The position numbers and the translations under genes were made by a program. The notes beneath the pieces are model-generated. The model did not search any database and was not told the origin of the DNA. It saw nothing but the letters and a program-made list of their open reading frames with translations. Positions 1 through 11,544 of a stretch of DNA of 64,000 nucleotides are shown one piece after another; positions within the stretch are counted from its first letter, which is position 1; the number at the start of each line of letters is the position of its first letter. Source of the DNA: Bedellia somnulentella (taxonomy: Eukaryota > Arthropoda > Insecta > Lepidoptera > Bedelliidae); the NCBI GenBank assembly GCA_963576735.1, contig OY755176.1:8913423-8977422 (forward strand), read 5' to 3'.

Positions 1-169
1 CCCCCTACGGTATTTAGCGTTATTATATATCCTATGTCCTTTTCCTGGTTCTCAGCTACCTCCCAATCAATTTTCAGCTTAATCGGTTCAGTTGTTCGTG
101 AGTTATAAAAAGTGTATATTCTCTAATGGTTTAGTATATCGATCATGCTCCTGCCTATTGGTCAGCTGC

Positions 170-492
170 GTGCGTGGCTAAGAGATCGCACTCACTCTCT
201 CTCCAAATTACACTGTCAGGAAGAGCCCAGCTGCAGAGAGCTGAAGATGGTTTCCTTCCCCTTATTCCCTCTAGGCATCACCTCCCTCCCACATCACCAT
301 CATCACATAGACAGCCCCTAGTGCCGCGCGTGCATGGAGGTTGACGAAGCGGTCGCTCACGTGCTCTAGGAATGCCCAAGAGTAGCCGACTTTCGCAAGA
401 ACACGATAGGATTTATCAAGCCGCTTCCAGAAGCGTCAGCTGACCTGAATAAGCCACTAGCCTTCTGGACCGAATTAGGCTGGGAGAATTAG
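170..492 (+). pseudogene. LOA-like LINE, C-terminal relic
   Basis: Reading the plus strand gives the very end of a non-LTR retrotransposon ORF2: a cysteine/histidine cluster of the type S-P-x-C-R-A-C-M-E followed by E-A-V-A-H-V-L and ending in F-W-T-E-L-G-W-E-N then stop at about 492. The same ending (E-R-F-W-T-E-L-G-W-I-E) closes the LOA-like LINE at 15.9 kb, so this is a diverged relative. The reading is broken by in-frame stops (one replaces the residue before E-C-P), so it is dead. The upstream part is lost or too diverged to read. Confidence 0.55.
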
Positions 493-1382
493 ATAACCAC
501 TAGGTCCTCGTACAATGGCTGCCATGCCGGGGTCTAATAATAACAGTCGCCGGTTTAAGAAACAGAACAAATTAAGTGTGTTTCCAAATAGAAAAAAAAT
601 CACGTCTTTGGGTAGAATTTAATTAATAATAAAAAAAACATTGAATTGCGGTTTCGAAAGGGAACTTAACTAACTACCGTCTTTAAGGTGCCGTTAGTGC
701 AGCGAACAGAGTTTTTGAAACATTATAATGCGTATGTTTATAACAATATGGTTTTGAAAAAAATACATCAAAATCTTGAGGCTTTTCTGCTGTAAAATTG
801 GCGATTCGAAACATGATTAATACATTTTCGCACGATAGAAAAAAATCGCCAACATAACTCTAATTACACTCTTTAAAATGGTTTTATATTTTATTTATTT
901 TACCTACTTACATATAACTTGCATCATAATTTGAGCATTTGTATTTCTAATAATAATTGGCGATTAGTTTTCATTTTTAATAAATTCAATAAAACAAATA
1001 TTTTAAAAACATCGATATTCGCAGTCCTACTCGTGCCCGAGCGCCGCCCGCCGTCCGCTCAGTGCTCGGCGAGCTGCTTTAGGGGATGGACCTATGTCGC
1101 GCGCGCCTTGTGTTACAGATCTTACAATTTACGCGCGTGCAGCGCCGTTAGTGTGCGAGTGACCTATCTGTATACAATGCGCGTCAATGTAGGCGTGAGA
1201 GTGACCGTGCGTACGGTTAGCATTAGCAAATATAAAAGAATTCATTCAATTCAAAGATGGCACTCATTTTTATATTTTATTGTTTAATTTATTAGGAATG
1301 GGAAAAAGAACAAAACCGTTAAAGTAACTTCTAATTTCAATTAATAATATTAAATAGTTACAGGTGTAAACTGAAAATTATA
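493..1382. other. No gene seen; CpG-rich patch
   Basis: AT-rich sequence without a convincing gene. Roughly 1030-1210 is strikingly CpG-rich (many CGCG, GCGC and CGCC words) inside otherwise A/T-rich DNA. A 122-codon open frame across it has no recognisable domain and biased composition, so I do not call it. The patch could be a transposon promoter or old CpG-rich repeat; a similar patch occurs at about 2310-2405. Confidence 0.4.
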
Positions 1383-1622
1383 TACATACATATACTCACG
1401 GCTATAAATCCCTTAACGGGATAGCCAGAGCTTTGGAATGAGAAATTCCTCAGCCACTTTTGGAAGTTGATTTGGGAAAAGATGGTAATAATATATGATT
1501 TCGGTGACGGTTCTCCAACCACATCGCCCCAAAAATCACTTAAAAAGCCCCTATACCCTTAGTCGCCTCTTACGATCACGGGTAGAAATGGGATAGTGTT
1601 ATTCTAAGCCGACACGACACGA
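1383..1622 (-). repeat. SINE-like family A copy
   Basis: Near full-length copy of the ~245 bp repeat that recurs through the window. On the plus strand it starts with the TATG-rich tail and ACTCACGGCT, passes CCTCAGCCACTTTTGGAAG and CCAACCACATCGCCC, and ends TAAGCCGACAC. Its 3' tail is therefore on the left. Confidence 0.8.
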
Positions 1623-1689
1623 CAAAAGTTATGAAATTATCACTGTAATAATTTTGTTAAACTGACAGGGGTAGACAAATCTATCGTAT

Positions 1690-2080
1690 CATTATATTTT
1701 ATACGACGACGACATGATAGTCCAGTGAGTAGAACACCCGCCCGAAAACAGAAGGGCGTGATCTCCAATCCTAGGTCGGGCCTACACCAATTTGTCTTTT
1801 CTAAAGTCATATGTGTGGTTAATTTATCATGGTTGTTAACGGTGAGGGAAAACATCGTGCTGAAACCCACATGGCTGAGTTGTACTTAGTCATGTGACAG
1901 TGTATTCGTACAAAACGGCGATAGGCCTGCCCCCTATCACGTGAGTACGCTGTCTAAGCAAAACGTGGGTACCTTCTCTGGACACTAGATGGCGCTGCCA
2001 TGAGAGTTCAGAAGTATTTGGTACCTCTGCCAACCCCTTCGGGGATAAACGGCGTGAACGTTTATGTTTATGTTATATTT
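1690..2080 (+). repeat. tRNA-headed SINE family B copy
   Basis: Family B SINE in plus orientation. The head has a Pol III A-box-like TAGTCCAGTGAG and a B-box-like stretch (here GATCTCCAATCC). The body includes GGTTGTTAACGGTGAGGG and GTACTTAGTCATGTGACAG. The tail has CTCTGCCAACCCCTTCGGGG and GGCGTGAACG followed by TTATGT units. Confidence 0.8.
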
Positions 2081-2417
2081 TATATTGTAAACGGCCATGG
2101 TAGAAACTATTTTTGAAATTGATAACCTAGGGTAAGCGATAAAGTTTTCATCACCCTGACTGTTATAACCATTCGTAAATATTTTAGAAAGAAAATGTAA
2201 ATGATCATAAACAAATGTCCGAACCCATACCATAGAAAATATTTGCGAGTGGCTAAAACTGTCGAGTTGACAATAACTGTATTGCTTACCCTACTGTATG
2301 TTTTTAAAACGCGCGCACGCGGCGTCGCGTCGAGGAAACGGCCGCTCCCCGCGCCCGCGGGGGCAGCACCCCCTCAGATGATATTTTTCGCTGAACCAAC
2401 GGCGCCTTAATAAACAA
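2081..2417. other. No gene seen; second CpG-rich patch
   Basis: Unassigned AT-rich DNA with a CpG-rich block at about 2310-2405 (GCGCGCACGCGGCG and CCCGCGCCCGCGGG words). A 69-codon open frame covers it but shows no domain. It ends at the target-site duplication of the neighbouring SINE A copy. Confidence 0.3.
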
Positions 2418-2669
2418 CATACATATATATACATAGTCACGGCTATTAATCCCTTGAAGGTGTAGCCAGAGCTAGGGAATTAGAAATTCCTCAGCCACTT
2501 TTGGAAGTTGCGTGGGGAAAAAATTGTGAAATAAAGATTGTTGGTGATGGGTCTCCAACAGCATCGCCCGAAAATCCCTTAAAAGCCCCAATACCGTTAG
2601 TCGCCGCTTAAGTTCACCCACCGGATGAAATGGGGTAGTGCTATTCTAAGCCGACACAGTGCACAGCTA
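2418..2669 (-). repeat. SINE-like family A copy with target duplication
   Basis: Full-length family A copy flanked by the 9 bp direct repeat AATAAACAA (2409-2417 and 2670-2678). A target duplication next to a TATG-rich tail is the mark of LINE-driven retroposition rather than a cut-and-paste MITE. Confidence 0.85.
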
Positions 2670-2678
2670 AATAAACAA

Positions 2679-3324
2679 AATACAGAGGAACAAGGTTATG
2701 ACAGGAAAAATAAATAATCGCTACGAAATGTTTGCTCGGTTAAAGTATATAATAATATAAAATTTATAAATGGTAAATAAATAATATCATACTGACATAC
2801 ACAGATCAAGCTAGCCCCAAACTTTGTTAAACTTGTGTTATGGGATACTAACTCAACGATATATTTTGTATTATATTATGGGGTATTCCCCACCGACCTA
2901 CTTTATCCGTACAACTCAAAACCGACCATCTAAACTGTTCCCCGCCGACCAAATATATAGTTGGTCGGTGGGAAATGATAAAATTTGACTACTGGGTGTG
3001 ACCCTCGGACCAACTAATCTTTATAAAGGGTTGGTAAGTAGTTTTATATATATAAATGTCATCCAAGACTGAGACACAATCATTTATGATCTTCGCATAA
3101 ATGTTGCTCTTATCGGGCATCGAATCCAAGACCTTAGGAGCGGTCCACTCGGCCACGGACGTCGTCAATATTAATATAAGATCTCAGAAATTTCCAAACC
3201 AGAAAGAAGGTTGTAGTTGTAAACTTGAACAGTAAATTCTTTAAGGCTCCGAGCCCTCAGACTTGGAAGCCCTGAAGGCTACGGCCTTTAAAACTCCAGC
3301 TTTAAAGCATTGAGAGGCTTTAAC
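2679..3324. other. No gene seen; short hairpin
   Basis: No coding signal. Around 2940-2980 a near-perfect hairpin joins TTCCCCGCCGACCAA to TTGGTCGGTGGGAA through a 7-8 nt A/T loop; a related TTCCCCACCGACC lies at about 2886, so this may be the remains of a small TIR element. Nothing else could be assigned. Confidence 0.35.
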
Positions 3325-3532
3325 TCTTAGCCTTATACAATACTACATGTAACTAACTCAGTCATGTGGGTTTCCTCAAGCTGTTTTCCCTCACCGTAAC
3401 AAATGATAAATTAATCACGCATATGACTAGAAAAGACAAATGGGTGTAGGCCTGACCCGGGATTTGTACCTACGCTGATCTACATGAAAGGCGGGGTTCT
3501 ACCCATTGAGCTATCACGGTTGCTACCACCTA
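3325..3532 (-). repeat. SINE family B copy, head part
   Basis: Partial family B copy on the minus strand. It keeps the body words (CATGTGGGTTTCCTC, TTTTCCCTCACCG) and the tRNA-like head (reverse complement of GCTATCACGG), but the tail is missing on the left. Confidence 0.7.
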
Positions 3533-3535
3533 TAA

Positions 3536-4499
3536 ACACTTATCCTTAAATAAAATGATACGACCAAGTAATAATTTAAATTTATTATTTAATAATCCTA
3601 TTTAATATTGTTTTCCAATAATTATATGTACAATTATTTCGATCATACAGCACTCGCGCATACACACTTTTCAACAATAATCAACTATTATTCAAGACTT
3701 TTCCTGCAAAAATATTCTTAATTTATCCAAACATAAATATATAAATACGTTTATAAACAGACATATATACACCAGTTACATTATGTCATTTAACCTCTCA
3801 ATTACACCGGCACCAAAATAACTGACAATATTGAATACTTAAATTATCTTCAGTTAATACAATTTAAACTGTTCATATCAACTGGGATACACAAATAATA
3901 AAAACTCAAGTGTTTCAAAAATACTTTAAATTTGATGAAACAAAATTTACATTTTATTCATCCAAGTGTAGTCTTTAACAATTATTTATAAAACATAAAC
4001 TTAAATGTTTCACTTTATAACGATATTTAAAAAAATAAAATAGAAAGCATATTCGTTTTCAAGTTAAATGCAAATGGACATCTTTAATTCAATTGACATT
4101 ATCTCCACCCAAGTTATTTAGACATTCCTATGTGTTTATAAAAGCAGAGAAGGAAATCAAAATTGGTGATTTGGGTTGGTTTAAAAAAAAGTAACATTCA
4201 GTATGTTAAAATAACAATTTCTTTTGATAAATATGACCTCTTTATAGAGATCCACAACCAAGTATTAGGAATTTACTTCTAAAACAAATTCATCAGCATT
4301 TCAGTTTCTTCCTTATATCAACAATATAATACCAAGTACATCAAGTATTTCATTAAGTATCACTACATTTAGAAGTATTACATTATTGGTAGCTACCAAA
4401 TACCCAAAAACATAGTACGTAATTTTCAATTCAACCAGGAATAAATAACCAACAAAAACGTAATCAATAAGTCAATTCATTTCACTGAATATCTAATGA
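3536..4499 (-). other. Probable TMEM115 3' UTR and downstream region
   Basis: A/T-rich stretch immediately after the TMEM115 stop codon with no other gene. Several minus-strand AATAAA words occur, for example near 3578, that could end the transcript. I see no repeat of the families described here inside it. Assignment as UTR is inference from position. Confidence 0.4.
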
Positions 4500-7400
4500 T
4501 CACGAGGTTTTAGCTTCCTCAGTATCTGCTATATTAATCAAGGTGGCTTCTGCTACTGGAGGGACTATGGGTCTTTGACTACTTCCTGCCACATCTTCGG
4601 GCGCGAACTGAGGGATCACGTGGGATGGGTGCGGCTTCCTAATGGCTTCCATGTTCACTTTGGCTGTTAAATTCTTTTGCCTTGTTTGTTCTGACGTTTT
4701 TGATAGACGCTCGCTCAACGCTTTCAGTGCTATTTGTCTGAAATTTAAAGAAATAGCAAGCCTTAGAATTGTTATTTTTTAGGCAGATTAACTGGACGTA
4801 GTAAGTAGTATGATCTCAACCCACACTTTCACCGAATTTGAGTTTAGTATGCCAATGTATTGCTGAGGGTTAAATCTATGAAGTAGTGAAAACACTACTT
4901 ATAAAAAGTGCACGCAAAATGGTTATTTTAAACACCCAACATAACCCACAGTATGAAGAAAACACTTTATTTCAAACTTCAAACGCTCATATCTCGGTAT
5001 TGACTTTTTGAGAGGAGAGACCCTTCTGCTTGAGTACGTCTAACTAAGGGGCTACGCAAACAGAAGAAGGCAAAACGAAGGTAAGGCACGGATCAGTAGT
5101 TAAAGTTCACAATTATAGGCTAGGTTCGTCTTATTATTCTTTTACTGTGCAACCCTGTGTCATGTATCACTTTCAATTGTTTCTAGCAAGCTTACCTTCT
5201 CCGTTCCATATCATGCGGCTCGACCCCTGGCATAGTAATAGTGAGTCCCGCGGGGCTCACAGCGAGGTGGACTCGTCGCGAGTTTGAGCAAAGTCCGATG
5301 CGCACGAACAACGCGTACAATGGGGAACACACTGCCCGGACTCCCGGCTGTATCACTGTTGGGAAGAAACTGGAACAAATGGTTATGTTACAGCTTGAAT
5401 GGTTTGCACTGTATAGTATAGTTTGCATGAGTAGCACTATTATTTTTGGTTGAATGGTACAGGTAAATATAATTTTCTTTGATGTTACTGTCTGCTGACT
5501 GCTGTGTAGTGTCGGCTTAGAATAGCACTACCCCATTTCTTCCGGTTGTTGTACGTAAGAGGCGACTAACGTTATTGGGACTTTTAAGGGATTTTTGGGT
5601 GATGCAGTTGGAGACCCATCACCAACAACCTTTATTTTACCATCTTTTCCTCACTCAACTTTCCAAAAGTGGCTGAAGAATTTCTAATTCCTTAGCTCTG
5701 GCTACCCCTTCTAGGGATTTATAGCCGTGAGTATATGTATTTATGTATCTGGTGCCTCCAGTCCAGGTACATGCCGTGAATGCATTAAATTTTACTCAAT
5801 GTTAAAACATATTGATAATGAAATAGTTTCAAATATTGTTTTTTTTTCAGCTGACTAAGGTCTTAGCAATAACTCTTAACTCAAAGCAAGCAAGCAGGCA
5901 AGCTATCTAGTGCTGCCCATGCCAATAGGAAAATAAGACATTTGACAGCTCTGCACTGCTCAAGAGCAGATTTGATAGTAAATACTAGTAAGAGGGATTT
6001 TACATTGTAAAAAAGGGTGGATCCAATTCATACAATTCCATACTCTTAAGATAGTTTAAAGAAGAAGATGATTCTTCTAGGGTGCAATTGTTCATAAATA
6101 ACACATAGCGGAAACCTTGTATTTTAGATTTTTATTTGATACATTTTATATATAACGCAGTGGGAAGAACATAGCTTCTCATGCAGGAGATGTGAATTTA
6201 AATCCCGAGTGGGGCCATGTTAGTGTGAGGAATCCCACATGGTAGATTAAAACATGGTCGTGTGACAGTATGTTCATATGTAACAAATGATACCACATTT
6301 CTTTTTGGAACCAAACTCAACTATACTCAAGCTCATTTGTAAACCAACCCAACCAACTCTGTCTCATACCTACTTAGTTATCATCTGCATCATATCAGAA
6401 TAAGAAAATGAAGTTCAAATATATAATTTAAAATCAAACTTACTTGTCAAAGCTGAAGTTATCAGCCATGTCTCCTCTTGACCCATTGCTATGTTTCTGC
6501 CAAAATCGGAGATATGTCCATGATAAAATAGTGCCACTGCCCCACATACAGGGAAAAGTGCCCTCCAGTAATCCAACAGCCCACAGAATGATTGCTCCAA
6601 TAAGCACCAGTAATGATAGTGAGCGATTTGTAAGTTTACCTGAAAATTTTAGAAGTGGAAGCTTAGTTAGTAAGGTGCCTATAGATGGCAACTCAATACT
6701 AATTGCACTACATCTGTCACCATCTTTTTTTTCTGTAACTGCTGGAATAAGCTGCAGAATAGTTAAGAAAGGTTGAGACAATCTGTCCAACCTAGTCAAG
6801 TACTAGATCAGTTAATTATGATTGTCACAGCATTGTAAAACCAATTTATTATGGTAACATAGGGTTGATTTTTAAAATAAAAGCAACTCTGAGAAATTGT
6901 CAACATCCCTATTGTTAAAAAGTATTACATTGTGCCAAATAAATGTCAAATCTTAATAAAACTTGATATTTACATGCCAGTCTTCGGCAGAACATGTAAA
7001 GAACATATATAATTTTGGGTGTTATTTAAACGGTAAGCAAAGTATTGGTATATTTGTGAGCAGAAATATTTAATTGGTAAGCTAAAATTGATAGTTGGAC
7101 AGCAACTTGTGTTCAGCAAATATTAATAAATCAGTCTGCAATATATATCATTCTGAACAGCAGTATTTTTTTTGTACAGCTGTGTATATATCAAAGCTGC
7201 AATGAGTGACCTGTAGTTAATTAAATTATGGTAAGCACTCAGAGAATAAGCAAAAAAATCAGTTTAGTGCCGCTAAAATTAGTCTAGCAAATAATAATTA
7301 AATATCATACTTAAAAGGCACTAAATTGGCGCATCACTTACTGATGATTCATTTATTTATTCTCTCAGTAGGTAGGTTACTTTTAGTATTATAGCAGAGA

Positions 7401-9607
7401 TATTTTGATGGAATAATAAAGAAGCCGTTTTAGTTTTATAATTATTATATTCAAGAAACAGTAACAATTTTTTTATTTATTGTATAATTAATGCTCGTTT
7501 TGCCTTTGAAGGCCGGCCACGTTTCCTCTTTTCCCCTATGGGAATATTCTTTGCTTCAAGTGGAGGCACCACATGCTTTAAGCGGATCGCTAAGCCAATC
7601 ACGTGTTTACATACGTAGAAATTAAAAAAAGCTGGACAGTCACATTTTCCCTCTCTCCATTCCTGTTTCAATTGGCAGTGAGACATGCCACTTACTGAAA
7701 TTTTGTTTCTTGAAATCATCAAAACTTTCCCACTGTGCGTCAAAAATTTCACAATTAGTAGCTTGACCAGCTGGAATTTGATAATAATTATAATTGTCAT
7801 CTTTACTCAGCATAATTACTTCTTTGGTTTTTTTCCCACTGGTAGGCTTCTGTCCAGTGTTTTGTAGTTAAAGAGGGTATGTTTGCAATGTAATTGTCTT
7901 CTGGGTTAGTAATATATTTATTGAACCACTGGTGTACCATTTCTTCTGCAACCACCAAAAATCTGGACAAAGGAAAGCGTTCTCGAAGAGTATGGGTGTC
8001 CTTTATAACTCTATTAAAGGACTCCAAAGCGTTGTTGGTTGATGGAGAATTGGGGGCCACTCCCAAATACCAGTTACGATTTTGGTCTAACCACTGTGCT
8101 TTGAAACAAGTGATAATAAACGAACATTGCTGATTTTTCAATAAATACGCAAAACAACTATTTAAATTGCCATCCAAATTTAAAATGTGCTATACAGTCA
8201 AATAAGTTGCGTGTAGAAATGTTTTCTCTGCTAACCGAATGTATAATCTTGCTGACCAAGTAATTATTCTTCGAGTGACTGTTTATTTTGCAGATACATA
8301 ATAAAACTCGCTACCAGTTTGTGTTTAAATTACAGACCATTGTCATGATTATTTACAGAACACGAATTGCAGCCTGATTTCAATTATTGCTAACAAAATC
8401 TTTGTATGCTAACCACATGATTTATTAGCAGTTATTTCTTGCAAACCTAATTTTTAAATGGCATACACAGTAATTACTTCTCTATAATTTTATGTCAACT
8501 AATCTACTCATGTTTCTTGCAAATAAATGTGTTTTATTTTATTATATTTATTTATTAAAAGACTTAACCCACAAAAGTCCATTTCGCGATATGGGTGTTT
8601 GAAGTTTGACCTAGAGCCCTTTTTTCATACTGTGTGTCAGGTTAAGAGTTTAAAATAATAGTTTGCATACACTTTTAAAGTAGATTTTTCACTACTTTAT
8701 TGATTATTCCATTCTTATAGGAAAAGACAACACACACAGACATTGTACAGTTGGACTACACCATGTTTGCGCTGCTGTCTACGGTGCTAAGGAGACTAGC
8801 TGCTGAATCTGGAGGTTGCATATTAGACCTACATTGAGGGCAATCATTGTATGATCAATAGAGATGCTTGTTTCTTAATCTTGGGTTTCATTTGTACAGC
8901 ATGTATAATGTTGTGTTGGTATCCCATACTGCAAGTCATTGTTATTTACATGAGGCCATAATGATATGAGTAGTAACCTACTACATCCATATATTTATTA
9001 ATAAAAGATGCTAGTTGTGTTTATCTTAGAATTAGGATTTGTTACTACAAGAGCCAAGTAGTTAATATCTAAAATAAATATAAGATATGTACATACCTAA
9101 TGGTGTATTGACCAAAGGATGGTCAGGCATGATTTGCTTCACAGCCACTGTTACAGCTGCATTGTATCCTGCTAATCCATGTACAGGAATGTCAAAAAGA
9201 TAAGACGCTTCATTTGTGCATGCGAAACATACTAAATAATAAAATGTAGTAAGAAATGCTACTCCCACATTGGTAAAAACGAAAAACTTCACCATTTCTA
9301 TGGGCCCCCATAGCGGCTCAATTAACTTCCCACACAAACCAACAGTCACTATATCAATAACGACCTCCCATAGATGAATTTCTAGGAACCAAAAGGTGAA
9401 AGTTGACCACAGTTGGAAGTGAGGAGGCAGTAAATAGCCTGGAGTAACACTAAGTACATCGACTACATCTTTAGAAAAAGACAATATGTAACCAATTATC
9501 ACAACAACACAGATAAATTTCACTGAGGGTGACGTATTTCCTATTAACGCCCCGAACTGTTGCCGCAAATACGGTAAATTACGGCTAAAAACTCGAAAAG
9601 ATGCCAT
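4500..9607 (-). CDS. TMEM115: TMEM115, Golgi rhomboid-like membrane protein
   Basis: Four exons on the minus strand: 9097-9607, 6444-6639, 5196-5369, 4500-4737. Together they encode 372 residues (the human protein is slightly shorter, about 350). The start follows directly from the only ATG opening the conserved N terminus (M-A-S-F-R-V-F-S-R-N). Donors are GTATGT, GTAAGT and GTAAGC; acceptors all end CAG, and phases join. Exon 1 holds most membrane segments and the HGLAGYNAA region, the counterpart of the rhomboid active-site helix without a catalytic serine. Exon 2 carries the hallmark WTYLRFWQKHSNGSRGDMAD. Exons 3-4 give the cytosolic tail with H-D-M-E-R-R-R-Q-I-A-L-K-A-L-S-E-R-L. Family knowledge: TMEM115 is a pseudoprotease of the Golgi linked to the COG complex and retrograde transport. 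Intron 1 holds a MULE relic, intron 2 a SINE A copy. The Tc1-like element lies about 220 bp upstream of the ATG. Confidence 0.93.
5505..5750 (+). repeat. SINE-like family A copy
   Basis: Plus-orientation copy in TMEM115 intron 2. It starts GTAGTGTCGGCTTAGAATAG, has the B-box-like GTTGGAGACCC in the middle, and ends GCCGTGAGTATATG with a TATG/TATT tail. Antisense to the host gene. Confidence 0.85.
6150..6305 (+). repeat. Diverged SINE family B head
   Basis: Old family B copy in TMEM115 intron 2. Recognisable words are CAGTGGGAAGAACA (A-box side), a B-box-like region in AATTTAAATCCCG, TGTGAGGAATCCCACATGG, and GTGTGACAGTATGTTC. The tail is not preserved. Confidence 0.5.
6640..7476. other. TMEM115 intron 1, distal part; nothing assigned
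   Basis: Intronic A/T-rich sequence between exon 2 and the MULE relic. I see no gene, RNA or repeat of the families named here. Confidence 0.4.
7477..8177 (-). pseudogene. MULE-type transposase relic with SWIM finger
   Basis: A broken transposase in TMEM115 intron 1, same strand as the host gene. The upstream piece (8177-7803) contains N-N-A-L-E-S-F-N-R-V-I-K-D, typical of the end of a MULE transposase core. The downstream piece (about 7690-7477) has a SWIM zinc finger, C-D-C-P-A-F-F-N-F-Y-V-C-K-H-V-I-G, and an AT-hook-like K-R-K-R-G-R-P-S-K-A-K tail. Between them the sensible reading (E-S-F-D-D-F-K-K-Q-N-F-S-K-W-H-V) is in a third frame, so at least two frameshifts separate the parts. The N-terminal catalytic half is absent. 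No terminal repeats were found, so it is a decayed fragment rather than a domesticated gene. Confidence 0.75.
8178..9096. other. TMEM115 intron 1, proximal part; nothing assigned
   Basis: Intronic sequence. A stretch at about 8580-8650 (ATATGGGTGTTTGAAGTTTG and TTTTTTCATACTGTGTG) matches the reverse complement of 4940-5000 in intron 3, so an unnamed dispersed repeat is present in both introns. Otherwise no feature is supported. Confidence 0.35.
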
Positions 9608-9977
9608 TTTCTCAAACCATCTAAGATAACATTAATAGCTTTTCATTTGTAATGTTTTAGCTAAGTAAAAAATTAAAGAAAATTCAGTCCAGAATTGGTT
9701 TTCGTTTTACTTTTTTTTAATGTACCATTTCATGTTGGCATTTTAAACCATTTGCCAGTACTATATGCCAGTGTTTGCTTGTTTGGTAAAGGTTGCGGAA
9801 ATCCGACGAAACGACGTTACGGCATTACTATAACTCCCGCGAGTTAACATGACACCTGGCTCGACAAACAACCCTCCCCCCGCTATCCCGCGCAGCGCCC
9901 CGCTCTCGCCAGTAGCGTTAGCATCTCTGGACGTGCGCTAAATGTGTCACTTCAGTGAAAAGAAAGATATATTATAT

Positions 9978-11142
9978 CAATTGGCCTAGACCTCGCTTTT
10001 ATAACATACCCTTTTTATATTATAAATCGATAAAGGACATCAAACTAAACAACTTTGCCTATGGAATGCCTATCTAAAATATTGTAATTTTCAAAAAATA
10101 ATAATAATTAAAAATTGTCGTACCTAGTTCAAACTGAGAATGTATAGCATGAGATTCTTTGCTTCAGTGAAAATAAGAAATTAAAAAAAAATAATTGATC
10201 TATGCTTTTAGCTCTGTAAACAAAAATATAACTTCTTTCGATATTTTCCAGTTGTATTGATCGTCGTTGAAAAATAATATCATGAAAATAAACCGGTAAG
10301 CGAGCGATTGAACTGGAAAATACCGAAAGAAGTTATGTTTTTGTTTACAGAGCAAAAAGCATAGATCAGATGTTTTTTTTTTTATTTCTTATTTTCACTG
10401 AAGCAAAGAATCTCATTCTATACATTCTCAGTTTGAACTAGGTATATGATATTTTTCATTATGAAATATTTAGACAATAACAATATTTTAGATAGGCATT
10501 CCATGGGCAAAGTTGTTTAGTTTGATGTCCTTTATCGATTTATAATATAAAAAGGGTATGTTATAAAAGCGAGGTCTAGGCCAATTGGCCATAGGCATTG
10601 GACATCAAACTAAACAACTTTGCCCATGGAATGCCTATCTAAAATATTGTAATTTTCAAAAAAATATAATAATTAAAAATTGTCGTACCTAGTTCAAACT
10701 GAGAATGTATACAATGAGATTCCTTGCTTCAGTGAAAATAAAAAATAAAAAAAAACATTTGATCTATGGTGTAAACAAAAACATAACCTCTTTCGGTATT
10801 TTCCAGTTCAATCGCTCGCTTACCGGTTTATTTTCATGATATTATTTTTCAACGACGATCAATACAACTGGAAAATACAGAAAGAAGTTATATTTTTGTT
10901 TACAGAGCGAAAAGCATATATCAAATGTTTTTTTTTTATTTTTTATTTTCACTGAAGCAAGGAATCTCATTGTATACATTCTCAGTTTGAACTAGGTACG
11001 ACAATTTTTAATTATTATTATTTTTTGAAAATTAAAATATTTTAGATAGGCATTCCATGGGCAAAGTTGTTAAGTTTGATGTCCTTTATCGATTTATAAT
11101 ATAAAAAGGGTATGTTATAAAAGCGAGGTCTAGGCCAATTGG
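9978..11142. repeat. Compound palindrome inside the Tc1-like element
   Basis: Two adjacent ~560 bp foldbacks. Each has arms containing ACAACTTTGCC, ATGGAATGCCTATC and TTCAAACTGAGAATG read outward and inward. The non-palindromic loop (CGTCGTTGAAAAATAATATC in unit 1) appears as its reverse complement in unit 2, so unit 2 is an inverted copy of unit 1 and the whole block is a palindrome of palindromes. The second unit lacks about 50 bp at its outer left end. The arms differ at scattered sites. Confidence 0.85.
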
Positions 11143-11544
11143 GGGTACTGAAGTATATCTTTCATTTAGTTAACTAGTTCATTTAGTTCAGTTCACAAAG
11201 AGTCGAAGAGTCACTGAAGCGAGATATCTGAACTATTAGTATGTGAAGTATGATATTGATGAATTGATAAGATTCCATTCAAAAACTACAATAACGATAA
11301 TAATACATAGAATATTTAGAATTTCTTTCAAATTGATATTTATTAATAAGTAGCCTTGTCTATCAACCGAAATGAATAAAAAATGCTATTAAGTTCTAAA
11401 ATAACATATGAGTCGAAATCAAAAGGCCAAGTTTTTTTTTGAAAAAAAAAAGAATCGTGTAAATATTTATTCTTAAATTTTTATTGTTTGAAAGACATAA
11501 AAACATTCAGAAAATGAGATCAGAACAGATGAACACATGAAAAA

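Noticed and set aside
919..1287. 122-codon open frame on the plus strand
   Set aside because: Mixed composition spanning an A/T-rich and a CpG-rich block, no domain, no splice-consistent partners. Likely chance opening in CpG-rich sequence.
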